Positions 28,301-37,359 of a stretch of DNA of 64,000 nt are shown here, piece after piece. The notes beneath the pieces were generated by a model. The model searched no databases. It worked only from the letters and a program-made list of their open reading frames with translations, and was not told the DNA's origin. Origin of the DNA: an uncultured Verrucomicrobiae bacterium. GTDB taxonomy: Bacteria > Verrucomicrobiota > Verrucomicrobiia > Limisphaerales > AAA164-E04. The stretch is from assembly GCA_951813855.1 (NCBI GenBank), contig OX638380.1:4184518-4248517 (forward strand), read 5' to 3'. Positions within the stretch are counted from its first letter, which is position 1, and each line of letters opens with the position of its first letter. Made by a program: the position numbers and the translations under genes.

Positions 28301-28902
28301 TCGAGCACGACGGTAAAAAACTGCCGTTCTCTTTGTTGGGCTATCGGATCAACCGCCGGTTCACGACGACGTTTTTCGGGCGGATCTTCACTCATCCCAA
28401 CGCCGTGTTCACCGATCAAATGCTGAAGCCCGAACTCCAGGATCTGGAGATCTTCGTCGAAGGACTGAACAATATGCAGACCACCTCGCGCCGGATCGCC
28501 GAGGGATATTTCGAGGACGGCACCGTCGCTTACGCCTGTCCGCCGTTGCGGGCGATTCTGCATATCATGAAGGACGGGCATTACGAGGGGAAGGACATCA
28601 GCGATCCCGAAATCCGGCGGCTGTTCGATCGGGAAACCATTCTGAACAGCGAGTGGTACCGGCGCCGGCTCCATTCTCAACAGGGGAGGGAATCGCAATT
28701 GTGGAAGGGGCATCTCTCCTATTTGAAAGAATTCTTGAATAAGCAGGGGCATGCCGACGAAGCGGAAAGACTGGAAATCGGCAATCGTTACGACGCCGCC
28801 GTCAAGCGGCTCGAATACGTCGAGAGCGAGGCCTACCTGAAGTGGTTGGAAGGAACCGTGGGCCGCGATGAGATCGAATGCATGGCCGGTAACGATTCGT
28901 GA
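25360..28902 (+). CDS. PPi-type phosphoenolpyruvate carboxykinase
   Basis: 1180 aa from ATG 25360, preceded by AGGAG at 25348-25352. I recognise this as the diphosphate-dependent PEPCK family first characterised from Entamoeba and Propionibacterium. It interconverts oxaloacetate plus PPi with PEP, Pi and CO2 and is twice as long as GTP- or ATP-PEPCK. Stretches I associate with that family are LHNPKxDRRTT-like HNPAKDRRTTQGVFHI, NLDFVESIFGNAGDPYLPEN, KVCARDE-like KLCARDEKGVIVTLIADNYF, and the kinase-like loop VSGAGKSEISK near residue 508. Others are SFDRSLGSVIRLLTPS and ITGKSPSTTG-like LTGKSPSTTGVGSEGALTK. Assignment is from memory of family sequences, not a search. It stands alone between metallophosphoesterase and ClC genes. 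Confidence 0.78.
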   Translation: MDLKQGFGIGVAQPEVPDDATLEYINLKLASLGYPTAPHPGGSAFHEIADSLLVHYRQRERLSSQYLCPVDWRIQRWLDEYFYPVSSHAGTGTDQSLHWSDEHLYPIRSTVRLPDRTFILDRHGLARALSLPWNGDEFHSEIISSYRLRQGVLHNPAKDRRTTQGVFHIAEGGLPIPADKVTVPRNVFYRLFQRALEPPESLLRLPFTELQDEKAGCFLSLFLRPLVCPAIPGSRPEKRMEIRFFAPGNLVSNLDFVESIFGNAGDPYLPENDAGLDVDHWSGHSGCVILAPYLTQVTKRDAGLPSYDEADEALRRSGFCWQEPDELYNEGRAFKLCARDEKGVIVTLIADNYFGYCKKEVKTQISYAANLYGLAEEEHAGGALVFPSYDLGEEFSGNLHVRRSRHSFEDVAREYRDLMDLQPEGYGIDKRFSDIYYVPEDVAFDLRRRTVSWLGGEKTQTLRLRSGITYIRPSGYKVRLLKPESNRSWRLVGTVQEGTFCHKHSTVSGAGKSEISKRFEDSVLYGPVFVSDLDNDLKRVAELLRRDYSDRYRDADKSDGRPILSFDRSLGSVIRLLTPSRSDYTEEYNRWLETIPQHIREMVFVLKRYYQEEWGEDWPSHFHVDRINGLSGNELKCDDRTLVTAYWRVGFDPDGSWRTFTLRKDFQPAEKLSQEDDITASVVFASGLMNYVKPEHLQRSVKIAENCESRFFQRPDDAIIRGRDTDTEADLSQPGNFLSNFEPLRREDAVKIAKDSIYFDRFSRPMQRFIVRAGQDDKPPFFVSSAHPRVIDGRVSKNPRYLQTRPDLKTGPDSRRGRAKYIAEVGMRLYRHIPLNEPVISVVDSVVPGRRNNPPDRKAGIRALAVYNPIHYLELPEYLAEAICSLTGKSPSTTGVGSEGALTKGPFNAMPPAIDLNTLVVSQALTGAAAFLTSAGVLGPSVRMAHDISLLIPELWSRMSAEERDPEFLIREGFLSKCEDFEHDGKKLPFSLLGYRINRRFTTTFFGRIFTHPNAVFTDQMLKPELQDLEIFVEGLNNMQTTSRRIAEGYFEDGTVAYACPPLRAILHIMKDGHYEGKDISDPEIRRLFDRETILNSEWYRRRLHSQQGRESQLWKGHLSYLKEFLNKQGHADEAERLEIGNRYDAAVKRLEYVESEAYLKWLEGTVGRDEIECMAGNDS

Positions 28903-29302
28903 CATTTCGAAGTCTTAACCCGGCAGGCGGGAGCGATTTAGTTGTGCTGTCGCCCGGTCGGCGACGATCTCGGAACCGGGTGGGAAGGCGAGCTGTCTCG
29001 TGCGCCGGCGCCGGTTCCGAACCGCCCCGGTCGCCCGAAAGAAACCGGAGCCTATCGAACTCGCCGTTCCGGGCCGAGCCTCCAGAGCGATCCGGTTCGT
29101 CGCCGGTCGGAACCCACAATCGGCTTTCTTGTGATCAAACGACTCTTAATCCGAAGCACCGGGCGTAACGGCTCGAAGCCCCGCTCGAGAGGTTGCCGTC
29201 GGCGATTTTCGGCACTCGGGCCCGGGCCGGTCGAAGTCTTATGAAGGTTCGGATGCTTTTTACGGCCGCCAAGCCGGAAAAATATCAGTTCGCCAGGGGT
29301 CG
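28903..29302. other. Intergenic region
   Basis: 400 bp between the PEPCK stop and the ClC start. No gene, RNA or repeat seen. It probably contains the end of one transcript and the promoter of the next. Confidence 0.45.
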
Positions 29303-31108
29303 ATGAAGCCGTCCGGAAGCGAATCTCGACCGGTAACCTTAGGGCGGTTTTTTCGACGGGCCCGGCGGTTGTTGCTCGGATGGCGCGGGAGGATCAGGAT
29401 CAGTCAGGAAGCTTGGCATTTGGCGTTGGCCGGGATCGTCGGCTTGATTGGAGGCGGCACCAATCTCATTTTTATTACTTTGCTCGATTGGTTGAGCGCT
29501 TGGCCCGAACTTTGGTTATCGGATCAGGGAGACTCGGTATCATCCGGTTGGAAGATAGTGACGTTGACGGCGGGCGGCGGACTGATCGCCGGCCTGGTGT
29601 TGTATTTCGGACTGCATTATGTCCGGCGCAAAGGCGACAGCGGTTTTTTGGAAGCGGTCGTCCTGGGGGACGGGCGCTTGTCGTTCCGCACGGCGTTAGT
29701 CAAGGGGATTTCGTCCTTGTCGAGCATCGCTTCGGGAGCCGCTATCGGTCAGGAGGGTTCGATAACCCAATTGACGGCTACCGTTAGTTCGAAGTGGGGG
29801 CAGTGGTTTCGTTGGCCTCCCTACCGGTTGCGGTTGTTGGTGGCGTGCGGGGCGGCTTCCGGTATGGCCGCGGCTTACCATGCGCCGATCGCCGGAGCGG
29901 TGTTCGCCGCTCAGGTCGTCTTGGGTAATTTTGCGATGAACCTGTTCGCTCCGCTGGTTTTTTCCTCCGTGATCGCGGCGATGGTTTCCCGGAGTTTTTT
30001 CGGCATGGAGCCGTTGTACTCCGTGCCTTCCTTTGCGTTCGTCAACGATCAATTGCCTTGGTTTTTGTTGTTGGGCGTGCTGTGCGGTTTTGGGGCGGTC
30101 GTGTTTCAGCAGTCGATCAAGTGCACCGAATTCCTGTACGAAAAAATGCGTTTTCCGATTTATCTTCGGTTGGCCTTGGGCGGTTTGATTCTCGGGTTTT
30201 TGGCCTTGAGTCATCCTGGGGTGATGGGCAACGGATACCAGGAAGCCAGTCAAGCGCTGCAGGGCGACCTGACGTCGCAGCAGTTGCTCTCCCTGAGCCT
30301 GGCCCGGTTGGTGGCGACAGTTATTGTGGTGGGTGCGGGGACTTTGGGAGGGATTTTAACGCCGACTCTGTTCCTGGGAGCGGGATTGGGCGGATTGTAC
30401 TATTACGGGGTCGCCTACCTGTTCGAGACTCCGGCTTTGCCGGTGGGGGCTTTCGCTCTGGTGGGCATGGGCGGATTGTTGGCCGGAACGACACACGCGC
30501 CGTTGCTGGCCATGATCATGATGCTGGAATTAACCCTGGATTATACGTTGATGCCACCGTTGATGTTGACTTGCGTCGTCGCGACCTTGATCGCGCGAAC
30601 CTTGCATCGCCCCAACATTTATTCGGAAAGATTGGAACTCAAGGGACTGGCGACTCCTTGGGAAACCGAGGACATCGGGACCGCTTCCCGCCGGCGCATC
30701 GGGGACCTCATGCTGGAACCGATTCCGCCGGTGAAGGAAAACGTTCCTTTCGATCGCATCTCCGAACGTTTTCTCACCTGCGCCCATGACCATCTGCCGG
30801 TGGTCGAGCGGCGGGGCCGCTTGGTCGGCATCGTCGTGTTGCAAGATTTGAAGGAACATTTAACCAAAGGGGATCAACTGCTGAGCGTGATAGCTCTGGA
30901 CGTCATGCGTCCGCCTCCGGCGGTGTTGACTCCGGACCAGCGGCTCGAAGAAGCGCTCTCTACCTTGCTCTCCAGCGAGGCGAACCATATTCACGTCGTG
31001 AACAATCGCCGGGACATGAAATTGATCGGAGTGTTGGTCCGCAGCGAAGTGCTCGGGTTGCTTTCCGAGGCGATTGCTCCCCGTTCCGCTTTGTCGTCGC
31101 AGACTTGA
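29303..31108 (+). CDS. ClC-family chloride channel/antiporter with CBS domains
   Basis: Integral membrane protein of 601 aa: ClC core (about residues 30-430) plus two CBS domains (about 455-590; LMLEPIPPVKENVPFDRISE and VMRPPPAVLTPDQRLEEAL). Ion-path motifs are atypical. The helix-D motif (SGIPE in E. coli ClC) reads SGFLE near residue 113, the gating-glutamate motif (GREGP) reads GQEGS near 149, and the GxFxP motif reads GILTP near 350. The gating Glu is kept. CBS domains suggest regulation by nucleotides. Channel or Cl-/H+ exchange, and the anion preference, cannot be decided here. The convergent dnaE stop lies 2 bp beyond. Confidence 0.9.
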   Translation: MKPSGSESRPVTLGRFFRRARRLLLGWRGRIRISQEAWHLALAGIVGLIGGGTNLIFITLLDWLSAWPELWLSDQGDSVSSGWKIVTLTAGGGLIAGLVLYFGLHYVRRKGDSGFLEAVVLGDGRLSFRTALVKGISSLSSIASGAAIGQEGSITQLTATVSSKWGQWFRWPPYRLRLLVACGAASGMAAAYHAPIAGAVFAAQVVLGNFAMNLFAPLVFSSVIAAMVSRSFFGMEPLYSVPSFAFVNDQLPWFLLLGVLCGFGAVVFQQSIKCTEFLYEKMRFPIYLRLALGGLILGFLALSHPGVMGNGYQEASQALQGDLTSQQLLSLSLARLVATVIVVGAGTLGGILTPTLFLGAGLGGLYYYGVAYLFETPALPVGAFALVGMGGLLAGTTHAPLLAMIMMLELTLDYTLMPPLMLTCVVATLIARTLHRPNIYSERLELKGLATPWETEDIGTASRRRIGDLMLEPIPPVKENVPFDRISERFLTCAHDHLPVVERRGRLVGIVVLQDLKEHLTKGDQLLSVIALDVMRPPPAVLTPDQRLEEALSTLLSSEANHIHVVNNRRDMKLIGVLVRSEVLGLLSEAIAPRSALSSQT

Positions 31109-31110
31109 GG

Positions 31111-34100
31111 TCAATCGCCGAAGTTGCGGTCCGGTTTGCGGCGGTAGGGGTGGTCGCGTTTGGGCGGGAGCGGCTGGACTTTGACCGAATAGGTTTTTTC
31201 CCCCAGCAGGCGGATGCAATCCGCTTCCAATTTGAGCGACGGGCAAACGTGAAACCGTTCGTGCAATTCCAGGATCGTCGTCGCGGCGCCTTCGAGCGGG
31301 AAGCACAGGAGCAGCGGGCAACTTCCCCGGTGTTCCTTGATCAGTTCGTCCAAGTCAGTCAATACGGAATGTTCGGATTGGGGCGGGACGTTGAAAAATA
31401 CCTGTTCCGTAAGGCGCTGGGGCGCCTCTTCCAACGGCATGAGGTTTCTCGGGAATATTTTCGGAACGTCGTCCGAATTATCGACTTCACCGACAGCCAG
31501 CAACGGCAGATCGTTGCGGAACAGTTCCCGGTGATTGTCGAAGGTATCGTTGGTGCACAACACTTGAAAGGTGCTTTCCTTCATGTCTTCCAGGGTGAGC
31601 AGAGCGTAAGGCTTGCCGTTTTTTCGGGAGATGCCTTGGTTCATGGAAGTGACCAAGCCGCCGATCCGCGTCAGGGTTCCGCCGGTCAACTCCTTGACGG
31701 TTTGCGAATTGACGGGGCAGTAGCGCTCGAGGATCGAGCGGAAGGGATTGAGCGGATGGCCGCTGATGTAGAAACCCAGAAATTGTCTTTCGTCTTTTAA
31801 GCGTTGTTCGATCGGCCATTCCGGCAGCCGGACGTCGGTCGTCTCGGCTTCGGCTTTGACGTCGAAGCCGAACAGCAGGCTTTGGCCGGCAGCCCGGTCG
31901 CTGGCCAGGCTGTTCGCCCGGGAAATGGCTCGGTCCATTTCTTCGCACATGGTCGATCTGGTTCGTCCCAGCCCGTCGCAGGCTCCCGATTTAATCAGCG
32001 ACTCCAGCGTCTTGCGGGTCAATTTCCGGCCGTCGACCCGTTCGCAGAGATCGTAGATCGATTCGAAGGGGCCGTCGGTTTTCCGGGATTCGATCAGGGC
32101 CTCGGCCAGTCCTTCGCTGACTCCTTTGATGGCGACCAATCCGAAGCGGATGACCTTGCCGTTTTGGGCGGGCGCGAAGACGATTTGACTTTCATTCAGA
32201 TCGGGCGGCAATACCTTGATGCCCAGTGTTTTGGCTTCGTCGTTCAAGACGGACAATTTGACCTTGTCGGTCCGGTCGTTGGTCATCAGGGCACTCAGGA
32301 ATTCGGCGGGATAGTGCGTTTTGAGCCAAGCCGTCTGATAGGCCACGATGGCATAGGCGGCGGCGTGGGATTTGTTGAATCCGTAGCCGGCGAATTTTTC
32401 CAGCAAATCGAAGATGCGGTCCGCTTGCTTTTTGCCGATGCCGTTGACCTTGCGGCAGCCTTCCACGAAGTTCTGGCGCTGCTCTTTCATTTCCTGAGCC
32501 TTTTTCTTTCCCATGGCCCGGCGCAGCAAATCGGCGTTGCCCAAGGTATAGCCGGCCAGAACCCGGGTGGCTTCCATCACTTGTTCCTGATAGATCAGGA
32601 TGCCGTAGGTTTCCTCGGCGATGGGTCGGAGCAGGGGGTGTTCGTAACTGACCGCCACTTCGCCGTGCCGCCGTTTGATAAAGTCCGGGATCAGGGCCAT
32701 GGGGCCCGGACGATAGAGGGCGATCAGCGCGGTAATGTGTTCGATCGAAGCGAGCTTGAACTTGCGGCACAGGTCGCGCATGCCGCCTGATTCCAACTGG
32801 AAGACTCCGACCGTTTTGCCTTGATTGAGATTATCGTAGGTTTCGCTGTCGTCCAACGGCAACCGGTCCAGATCGATGTCGAGTTTCCGGGTTTGTTTGA
32901 CCAGCTTGCAGGCGTTGTGGAGCACCGTCAGGGTCTTCAAGCCCAGAAAATCCATTTTCAGCAATCCCAAATCGCCCACCGGACCCATGGCGTATTGCGT
33001 GACCAGTCCGGCCTTGTCGTCTTTTTTCAACGGCAACAGGCGGTCGAGCGGTTGACTGCCGATCACGACTCCGGCGGCATGGACCGAGGCGTTGCGCGTC
33101 GTGTTTTCCAGCACGAGCGCGGTGTCGATTAATTCGTGGTATCGGGGATCTGTTTCGTAGGCCTGCTTGAAATCCGGCGATTGCTTTAAAGCGGTCTCCA
33201 GGGTCATTTTCAGTTCGTTGGGGATCATCTTCGCCAGCCGGTCGCAGTCGTTGTAGTTGATGCCCATGATGCGGCCGACGTCCCGGACTACCGATTTGGC
33301 TCCCATGGTGCCGAAGGTGATGATTTGCGCGACGCATTCGGTGCCGTATTTTTGCCGGACATATTCGATCACGTCGGCCCGGCGGTCGTCGGCGAAATCG
33401 ATATCGATATCCGGCGGATTGACGCGTTCCGGGTTGAGGAAACGTTCGAAGATCAAACCGTATTTCAGGGGATCGACGTTGGAGATTTCCAAGAGCCAGG
33501 TCACGATCGAACCGGCGGCCGAACCGCGCGCCAAACAGGCGATGCCCAGGTTGCGGCCGTGTTGGACGAAATCGCCGACGATCAAAAAGTAACTGACGAA
33601 ACCGGTTTTTTTGATCACGTCGATTTCTTGGTCGATGCGGGCGATCAAATCCTTGACGGCTTGGGCGACTTGCGGCTCCTTCGGGGATTTCGCCGGGGAA
33701 CCGGCCGGTTTTTTCGCGGGCTCGGGAGCCGGTTCAGCGGCTGGCTGGGGCGAAGGGCGATAGGTGGGAAGGAGCGACGGGTCGGGAACGGCGTCTACCA
33801 CGATCGTTTCCTGTTCGGCGTGCGCCTTCACGCCGTAACGTTTCTCCAGGCCCTTGGCCAGCAAATGGGTCAGGTAGGTTTCCTGCGTGAAGGATTCGGG
33901 GGGATCGAATACCGGGTAGTTCAGTCCGCCGAATTCGATTTCCAGATTGCAACGTTCGGCGACTTCCAGCGTGTTTTTGACGGCTTCGGGAGTCTCCCGG
34001 AACCTTTGCTTCATTTGCGCGGCGGTGCGGAGAAAGAATTCCTGTTGGGGATAGGACATCCGGTTTTTGTCCTCGATCATGGATTGAGTGCCGATGCAGA

Positions 34101-34776
34101 TCAACGAGTCGTGGGCGCGGGAATGTTCCTTCTTGACGTAGTGAACGTCATTGGTCGCCACCAGTTTCAGATCGAATTCCTTAGCCCACTCGATCAAGTG
34201 GCGGTTGGCGTTGTGTTGCGCCGGGATTTTGTGGTTTTGAAGTTCCAGATAGTAGTGGTCCTTGCCGAAGAGTTGGCGGAACCAGTCGATCGCATCTTTG
34301 GCTTCCTTTAATTTGTCCTGGTTGATGAGCGAAGGGATTTCGCTTTTCAGGCAACCGGAGAGCACGATCAGCCCTTCCTTGTGTTTCTTCAGCATTTCCT
34401 TGTCGGTCCGGGGTTTGTAGTAGTAACCCTTCAGACTGGCGTCGGAGACGATGCGGACCAGGTTGCGGTAGCCGGTTTCGTTGCGGGCGAGCAGTACCAG
34501 ATGATAGTAGGCGTCCTTGCCGCCGGCATGCGATTTCTTCTCCAGCCGGCTGTTGGGAGCGATATAGACTTCGCATCCGATTATGGGCTTGATGTCGTGC
34601 CGCCGCGCCGCTTGATAGAAATCGATGGCGCCGTACATGACGCCGTGGTCGGTCAGGGCCAAAGACGAGTAACCCAGTTTGCGGGCTTCCTCCATGAGCG
34701 GGTCGATCCGGCAGGCGCCGTCCAAGAGGGAGTATTCCGTGTGAACGTGGAGATGGACGAATTGGGCTTTAGGCAC
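31111..34776 (-). CDS. dnaE: DNA polymerase III alpha subunit
   Basis: Replicative polymerase, 1221 aa from the GTG at 34776 (MPKAQFVHLHVHTEYSLLDG-type start). The longer frame up to 35259 would overlap the divergent amidohydrolase. Domains in order: PHP (1-about 210, HLHVHTEYSLLDGA, ALTDHGVMYGA), polymerase core with RGSAAGSIVTWLLEI and the catalytic PDIDIDFADD near residue 455, fingers (RNASVHAAGVVI, YQEQVMEATRVLAGYT), HhH motif (FNKSHAAAYAIVAY region), and C-terminal OB fold (RIGGLVTSMNQ). An Ala/Pro/Lys-rich insert of about 40 residues (near 334-370) sits before the palm. Chromosomal housekeeping gene. Confidence 0.95.
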   Translation of the reverse strand: MPKAQFVHLHVHTEYSLLDGACRIDPLMEEARKLGYSSLALTDHGVMYGAIDFYQAARRHDIKPIIGCEVYIAPNSRLEKKSHAGGKDAYYHLVLLARNETGYRNLVRIVSDASLKGYYYKPRTDKEMLKKHKEGLIVLSGCLKSEIPSLINQDKLKEAKDAIDWFRQLFGKDHYYLELQNHKIPAQHNANRHLIEWAKEFDLKLVATNDVHYVKKEHSRAHDSLICIGTQSMIEDKNRMSYPQQEFFLRTAAQMKQRFRETPEAVKNTLEVAERCNLEIEFGGLNYPVFDPPESFTQETYLTHLLAKGLEKRYGVKAHAEQETIVVDAVPDPSLLPTYRPSPQPAAEPAPEPAKKPAGSPAKSPKEPQVAQAVKDLIARIDQEIDVIKKTGFVSYFLIVGDFVQHGRNLGIACLARGSAAGSIVTWLLEISNVDPLKYGLIFERFLNPERVNPPDIDIDFADDRRADVIEYVRQKYGTECVAQIITFGTMGAKSVVRDVGRIMGINYNDCDRLAKMIPNELKMTLETALKQSPDFKQAYETDPRYHELIDTALVLENTTRNASVHAAGVVIGSQPLDRLLPLKKDDKAGLVTQYAMGPVGDLGLLKMDFLGLKTLTVLHNACKLVKQTRKLDIDLDRLPLDDSETYDNLNQGKTVGVFQLESGGMRDLCRKFKLASIEHITALIALYRPGPMALIPDFIKRRHGEVAVSYEHPLLRPIAEETYGILIYQEQVMEATRVLAGYTLGNADLLRRAMGKKKAQEMKEQRQNFVEGCRKVNGIGKKQADRIFDLLEKFAGYGFNKSHAAAYAIVAYQTAWLKTHYPAEFLSALMTNDRTDKVKLSVLNDEAKTLGIKVLPPDLNESQIVFAPAQNGKVIRFGLVAIKGVSEGLAEALIESRKTDGPFESIYDLCERVDGRKLTRKTLESLIKSGACDGLGRTRSTMCEEMDRAISRANSLASDRAAGQSLLFGFDVKAEAETTDVRLPEWPIEQRLKDERQFLGFYISGHPLNPFRSILERYCPVNSQTVKELTGGTLTRIGGLVTSMNQGISRKNGKPYALLTLEDMKESTFQVLCTNDTFDNHRELFRNDLPLLAVGEVDNSDDVPKIFPRNLMPLEEAPQRLTEQVFFNVPPQSEHSVLTDLDELIKEHRGSCPLLLCFPLEGAATTILELHERFHVCPSLKLEADCIRLLGEKTYSVKVQPLPPKRDHPYRRKPDRNFGD

Positions 34777-34929
34777 TGCGCTTGTTTTACGGCGGAGAGG
34801 GACGGTTTGGAAAATACAATTTGTTCCCAAGTCATTAACCGGCCTTGAACCATGACCGTCCGGCCGCTCGGCGTCGAGCGGATATTTTCGTTGGCGGATT
34901 AGGCCGGTTCCTTGGTAGATTGCTCCGCC

Positions 34930-35772
34930 GTGAAGATCGACTCGCATCAACATTTCTGGCAATACGATCCCGAGGATTACCCTTGGATGCAGGGGGAGAA
35001 GATGGATCCGATCCGTCGGGATTTCGGCCCGGCGGAGTTGCGCGCCGAGCAAGCCAAAGTCGGTTTGACGGGTTCGGTCGCCGTGCAGGCCCGGCAGAAA
35101 CTCGCGGAATCGGAATGGCTGCTGACTTTGGCCGAGCAAGCCGATTCCCCCGTTCGCGGGGTGGTGGGCTGGGTAGATTTGCGTGGCCCGGAGCTCGAGT
35201 CGCAATTGGAAGTTCTTTCCGAGAACCGGTATTTCGTCGGCGTCCGTCATGTCGTGCACGACGAACCGGAAGACGAGTTTATGCTGCAGACCGGCTTTTT
35301 ACGGGGTTTGGGGCAGTTGCACCGTTACGGATTGACCTACGATTTATTGTTGTTTCCCCGGCATTTGCCGGTGGCCGTCAAAGTGGTCGAACGGTTTCCG
35401 GAACAGCCGTTCGTCTTGGACCACCTCGCCAAACCGTTCATTCGCGAGGGCATCGTGAGTCCTTGGTATCGGGAACTCGCCTGGCTGGCGAAATTTCCCA
35501 ACGTCTACTGCAAGGTATCCGGCATGGTGACCGAAGCGGCTTGGCGGGATTGGCGGCCGCGGGATTTCCGGCCTTATCTGGATATCGTTTTCGACGCCTT
35601 CGGCGAGGACCGATTAATGTTCGGCTCGGATTGGCCGGTCTGTCTGTTGGCGGCGGATTACGAGCAAGTGACCGGGTTGGTCACCGATTATTTGGAGCGC
35701 TTCGACGAGTCGGTTCAGGCCAAGGTGATGGGAGGCAATGCCGTTCGATTCTATCGGTTGCCTGCGGCTTGA
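34930..35772 (+). CDS. Amidohydrolase-2 family protein (fuconolactonase-like)
   Basis: TIM-barrel metal-dependent hydrolase, 280 aa. GTG at 34930 gives MKIDSHQHFWQYDPEDYPWM, the standard N-terminus of L-fucono-/rhamnono-lactonase-like proteins, with His6 and His8 as metal ligands. Other landmarks are GVVGWVDLRGP, GVRHVVHDEP, the FVLDHLAKPFI strand, and the C-terminal MFGSDWPVCLLAA with the catalytic Asp. It probably opens a sugar lactone, in line with the sugar-related genes in the window, but the substrate is not fixed. It is divergent from dnaE and convergent with the DUF4129 gene. Confidence 0.87.
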   Translation: MKIDSHQHFWQYDPEDYPWMQGEKMDPIRRDFGPAELRAEQAKVGLTGSVAVQARQKLAESEWLLTLAEQADSPVRGVVGWVDLRGPELESQLEVLSENRYFVGVRHVVHDEPEDEFMLQTGFLRGLGQLHRYGLTYDLLLFPRHLPVAVKVVERFPEQPFVLDHLAKPFIREGIVSPWYRELAWLAKFPNVYCKVSGMVTEAAWRDWRPRDFRPYLDIVFDAFGEDRLMFGSDWPVCLLAADYEQVTGLVTDYLERFDESVQAKVMGGNAVRFYRLPAA

Positions 35773-35814
35773 AGGCCGAAAGCAAAGCGGAGCGGCCGGT
35801 GTTTCGGCGATCGG

Positions 35815-37359
35815 TTACGAGGCCATCACTTGCCATAACTTCCGGAGGAAAAGCGTATTCCGGACTTGCGGCGATCGGCTTCCGTAAGCCAGCAGGCTGT
35901 ATTGTTCCCCCAACGGCAGCAGACAGGAACTCAGTTCCGGATACAGCTGCGCCAAGAGGCGGCAACGTTCCAACGGCGTTAATTCCGGCGCCTTCGGATG
36001 GCCCATATCGACGGCCCAGGTCTGGAGGGCTTCGTAGGAAAAAGTCAGGAGGGTTTCGTACGACCAGTTTTCGGCTTGGCCGGTGGTAAAGGGATCGTGG
36101 CGGCAGTTGACGAAAGGGGATTGCCGAACCGGATCGATCGTGAGTGTTGGTTTGGGTTGAGGAGCGGGCGGGCGGCGGAACCAAGCCGACAGCGTTTCCC
36201 CCAGAGCCCCTAACAACTCTTTGAGGGCCCGTCGGTTGCGGAAGATTATCGTGGCCAGCGCCACGAGAACGATCACGGTAAGAAAATTCTTGAGCCAAGC
36301 AGGGGACGGTGCTTTGCGGTTACCGCCGTTCGACGCCGGGGAACCGGCAACTTCTCCGCCCTCCTGACCGGAGTTCGCCGTTTGACTCGCCGTGCCGGCC
36401 GGAGCGTTGCTTCGAGTATCGCCTGTCTGAGTTTCCCGGTCCGCTTCCGCTTGGCCATCGGAGGCTTCGCCGTCCCGGCCGGAATCGGTTCCGGAGGGTT
36501 GGGAGCTAAGGGCGGAGTCGCTGGCTTTGCCGAGCATTTGATCCGCTTGGCGACCGAGATAATGCCAGGCGGTGACGGCCCCGGGACGCGGAACGGCCCA
36601 AGCCAGCAGCAGCACCGCGACGGTGATCCAGCAACCCGAGAGAAGCCAATGGCTGGCGACCCCTCCTGGCATGCGGAGTTTTTTGAGGCGCAGGAAACGG
36701 CGCATGTTTAAAAAACTGGTGGATAACAACAACCCGCCGGCCGCCGATAAATAGACGATCAGAAGCCCGAATCCGGAATCGGGATTGGGGGAGCCGGGCA
36801 ACCGCTTGACCAGTTGGCCTAATCCGAACAACGGGACGGCGGCCAAGGAAAAGTAGAGCACCCAACGGCTCGGCGCATGGGGTAGCCGCAGACTTTGTTT
36901 GAGAGGTTTGGACGGCCGGCGCCAGGAGGGCGGAGGCGGCTTCGGTTCGTCGTCGAATAGCGTACCGTCGGTGACGAGACGGTGGGCCGACCACCAGACG
37001 ATCGCCAGCAACGCGGTTTCGAGATAAATGGTCTCATGGTGCATGCCCATATACATCCAGGTCACGACGGCCAGGACGGCACCGTACAGGCAGGCGAATC
37101 CCGAGCTTTGCTCAATGCCGATTCGCGAAACGAGAACGATGGCGATGACGAACCAGAACATGACCCAGCGAAGGCTGTCTCCCGCTTCTTCCCGGTAGAA
37201 AATCTGGATCAGGTAAAAGATCAGGCTGCCGATCAAGACCATGATCAGCAGCGGATTGAGCAGGGCCGCGAAGTAATCCAATTTGGTTTTCGCGGCGCGG
37301 CGGGCGGCGCGAAGACGCAGGATTTGCTCGTTGCTGACGCTCTGGTAAGGAGGGGCCAT
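35815..37359 (-). CDS. DUF4129-domain multispanning membrane protein
   Basis: 514 aa from ATG 37359, which has GGGGAG 8-10 bases upstream; longer in-frame starts are less likely. Five or six hydrophobic helices in the first 260 residues (for example LLIMVLIGSLIFYLIQIF, VLYFSLAAVPLFGLG). Then a Ser/Gly/Asp-rich low-complexity linker (about 275-345), another helix (TVIVLVALATIIF), and a C-terminal DUF4129-like region (ELTPLERCRLLAQLYPELSS, QYSLLAYGSR). DUF4129 proteins often belong to transglutaminase/DUF58/MoxR envelope clusters. Here it stands alone, convergent with the amidohydrolase. Confidence 0.75.
   Translation of the reverse strand: MAPPYQSVSNEQILRLRAARRAAKTKLDYFAALLNPLLIMVLIGSLIFYLIQIFYREEAGDSLRWVMFWFVIAIVLVSRIGIEQSSGFACLYGAVLAVVTWMYMGMHHETIYLETALLAIVWWSAHRLVTDGTLFDDEPKPPPPSWRRPSKPLKQSLRLPHAPSRWVLYFSLAAVPLFGLGQLVKRLPGSPNPDSGFGLLIVYLSAAGGLLLSTSFLNMRRFLRLKKLRMPGGVASHWLLSGCWITVAVLLLAWAVPRPGAVTAWHYLGRQADQMLGKASDSALSSQPSGTDSGRDGEASDGQAEADRETQTGDTRSNAPAGTASQTANSGQEGGEVAGSPASNGGNRKAPSPAWLKNFLTVIVLVALATIIFRNRRALKELLGALGETLSAWFRRPPAPQPKPTLTIDPVRQSPFVNCRHDPFTTGQAENWSYETLLTFSYEALQTWAVDMGHPKAPELTPLERCRLLAQLYPELSSCLLPLGEQYSLLAYGSRSPQVRNTLFLRKLWQVMAS

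Noticed and set aside
34777..35259. N-terminal extension of dnaE to 35259
   Set aside because: The extra 161 residues are antisense to the amidohydrolase gene, and DnaE normally starts right before the HLHVHTEYSLLDG block.
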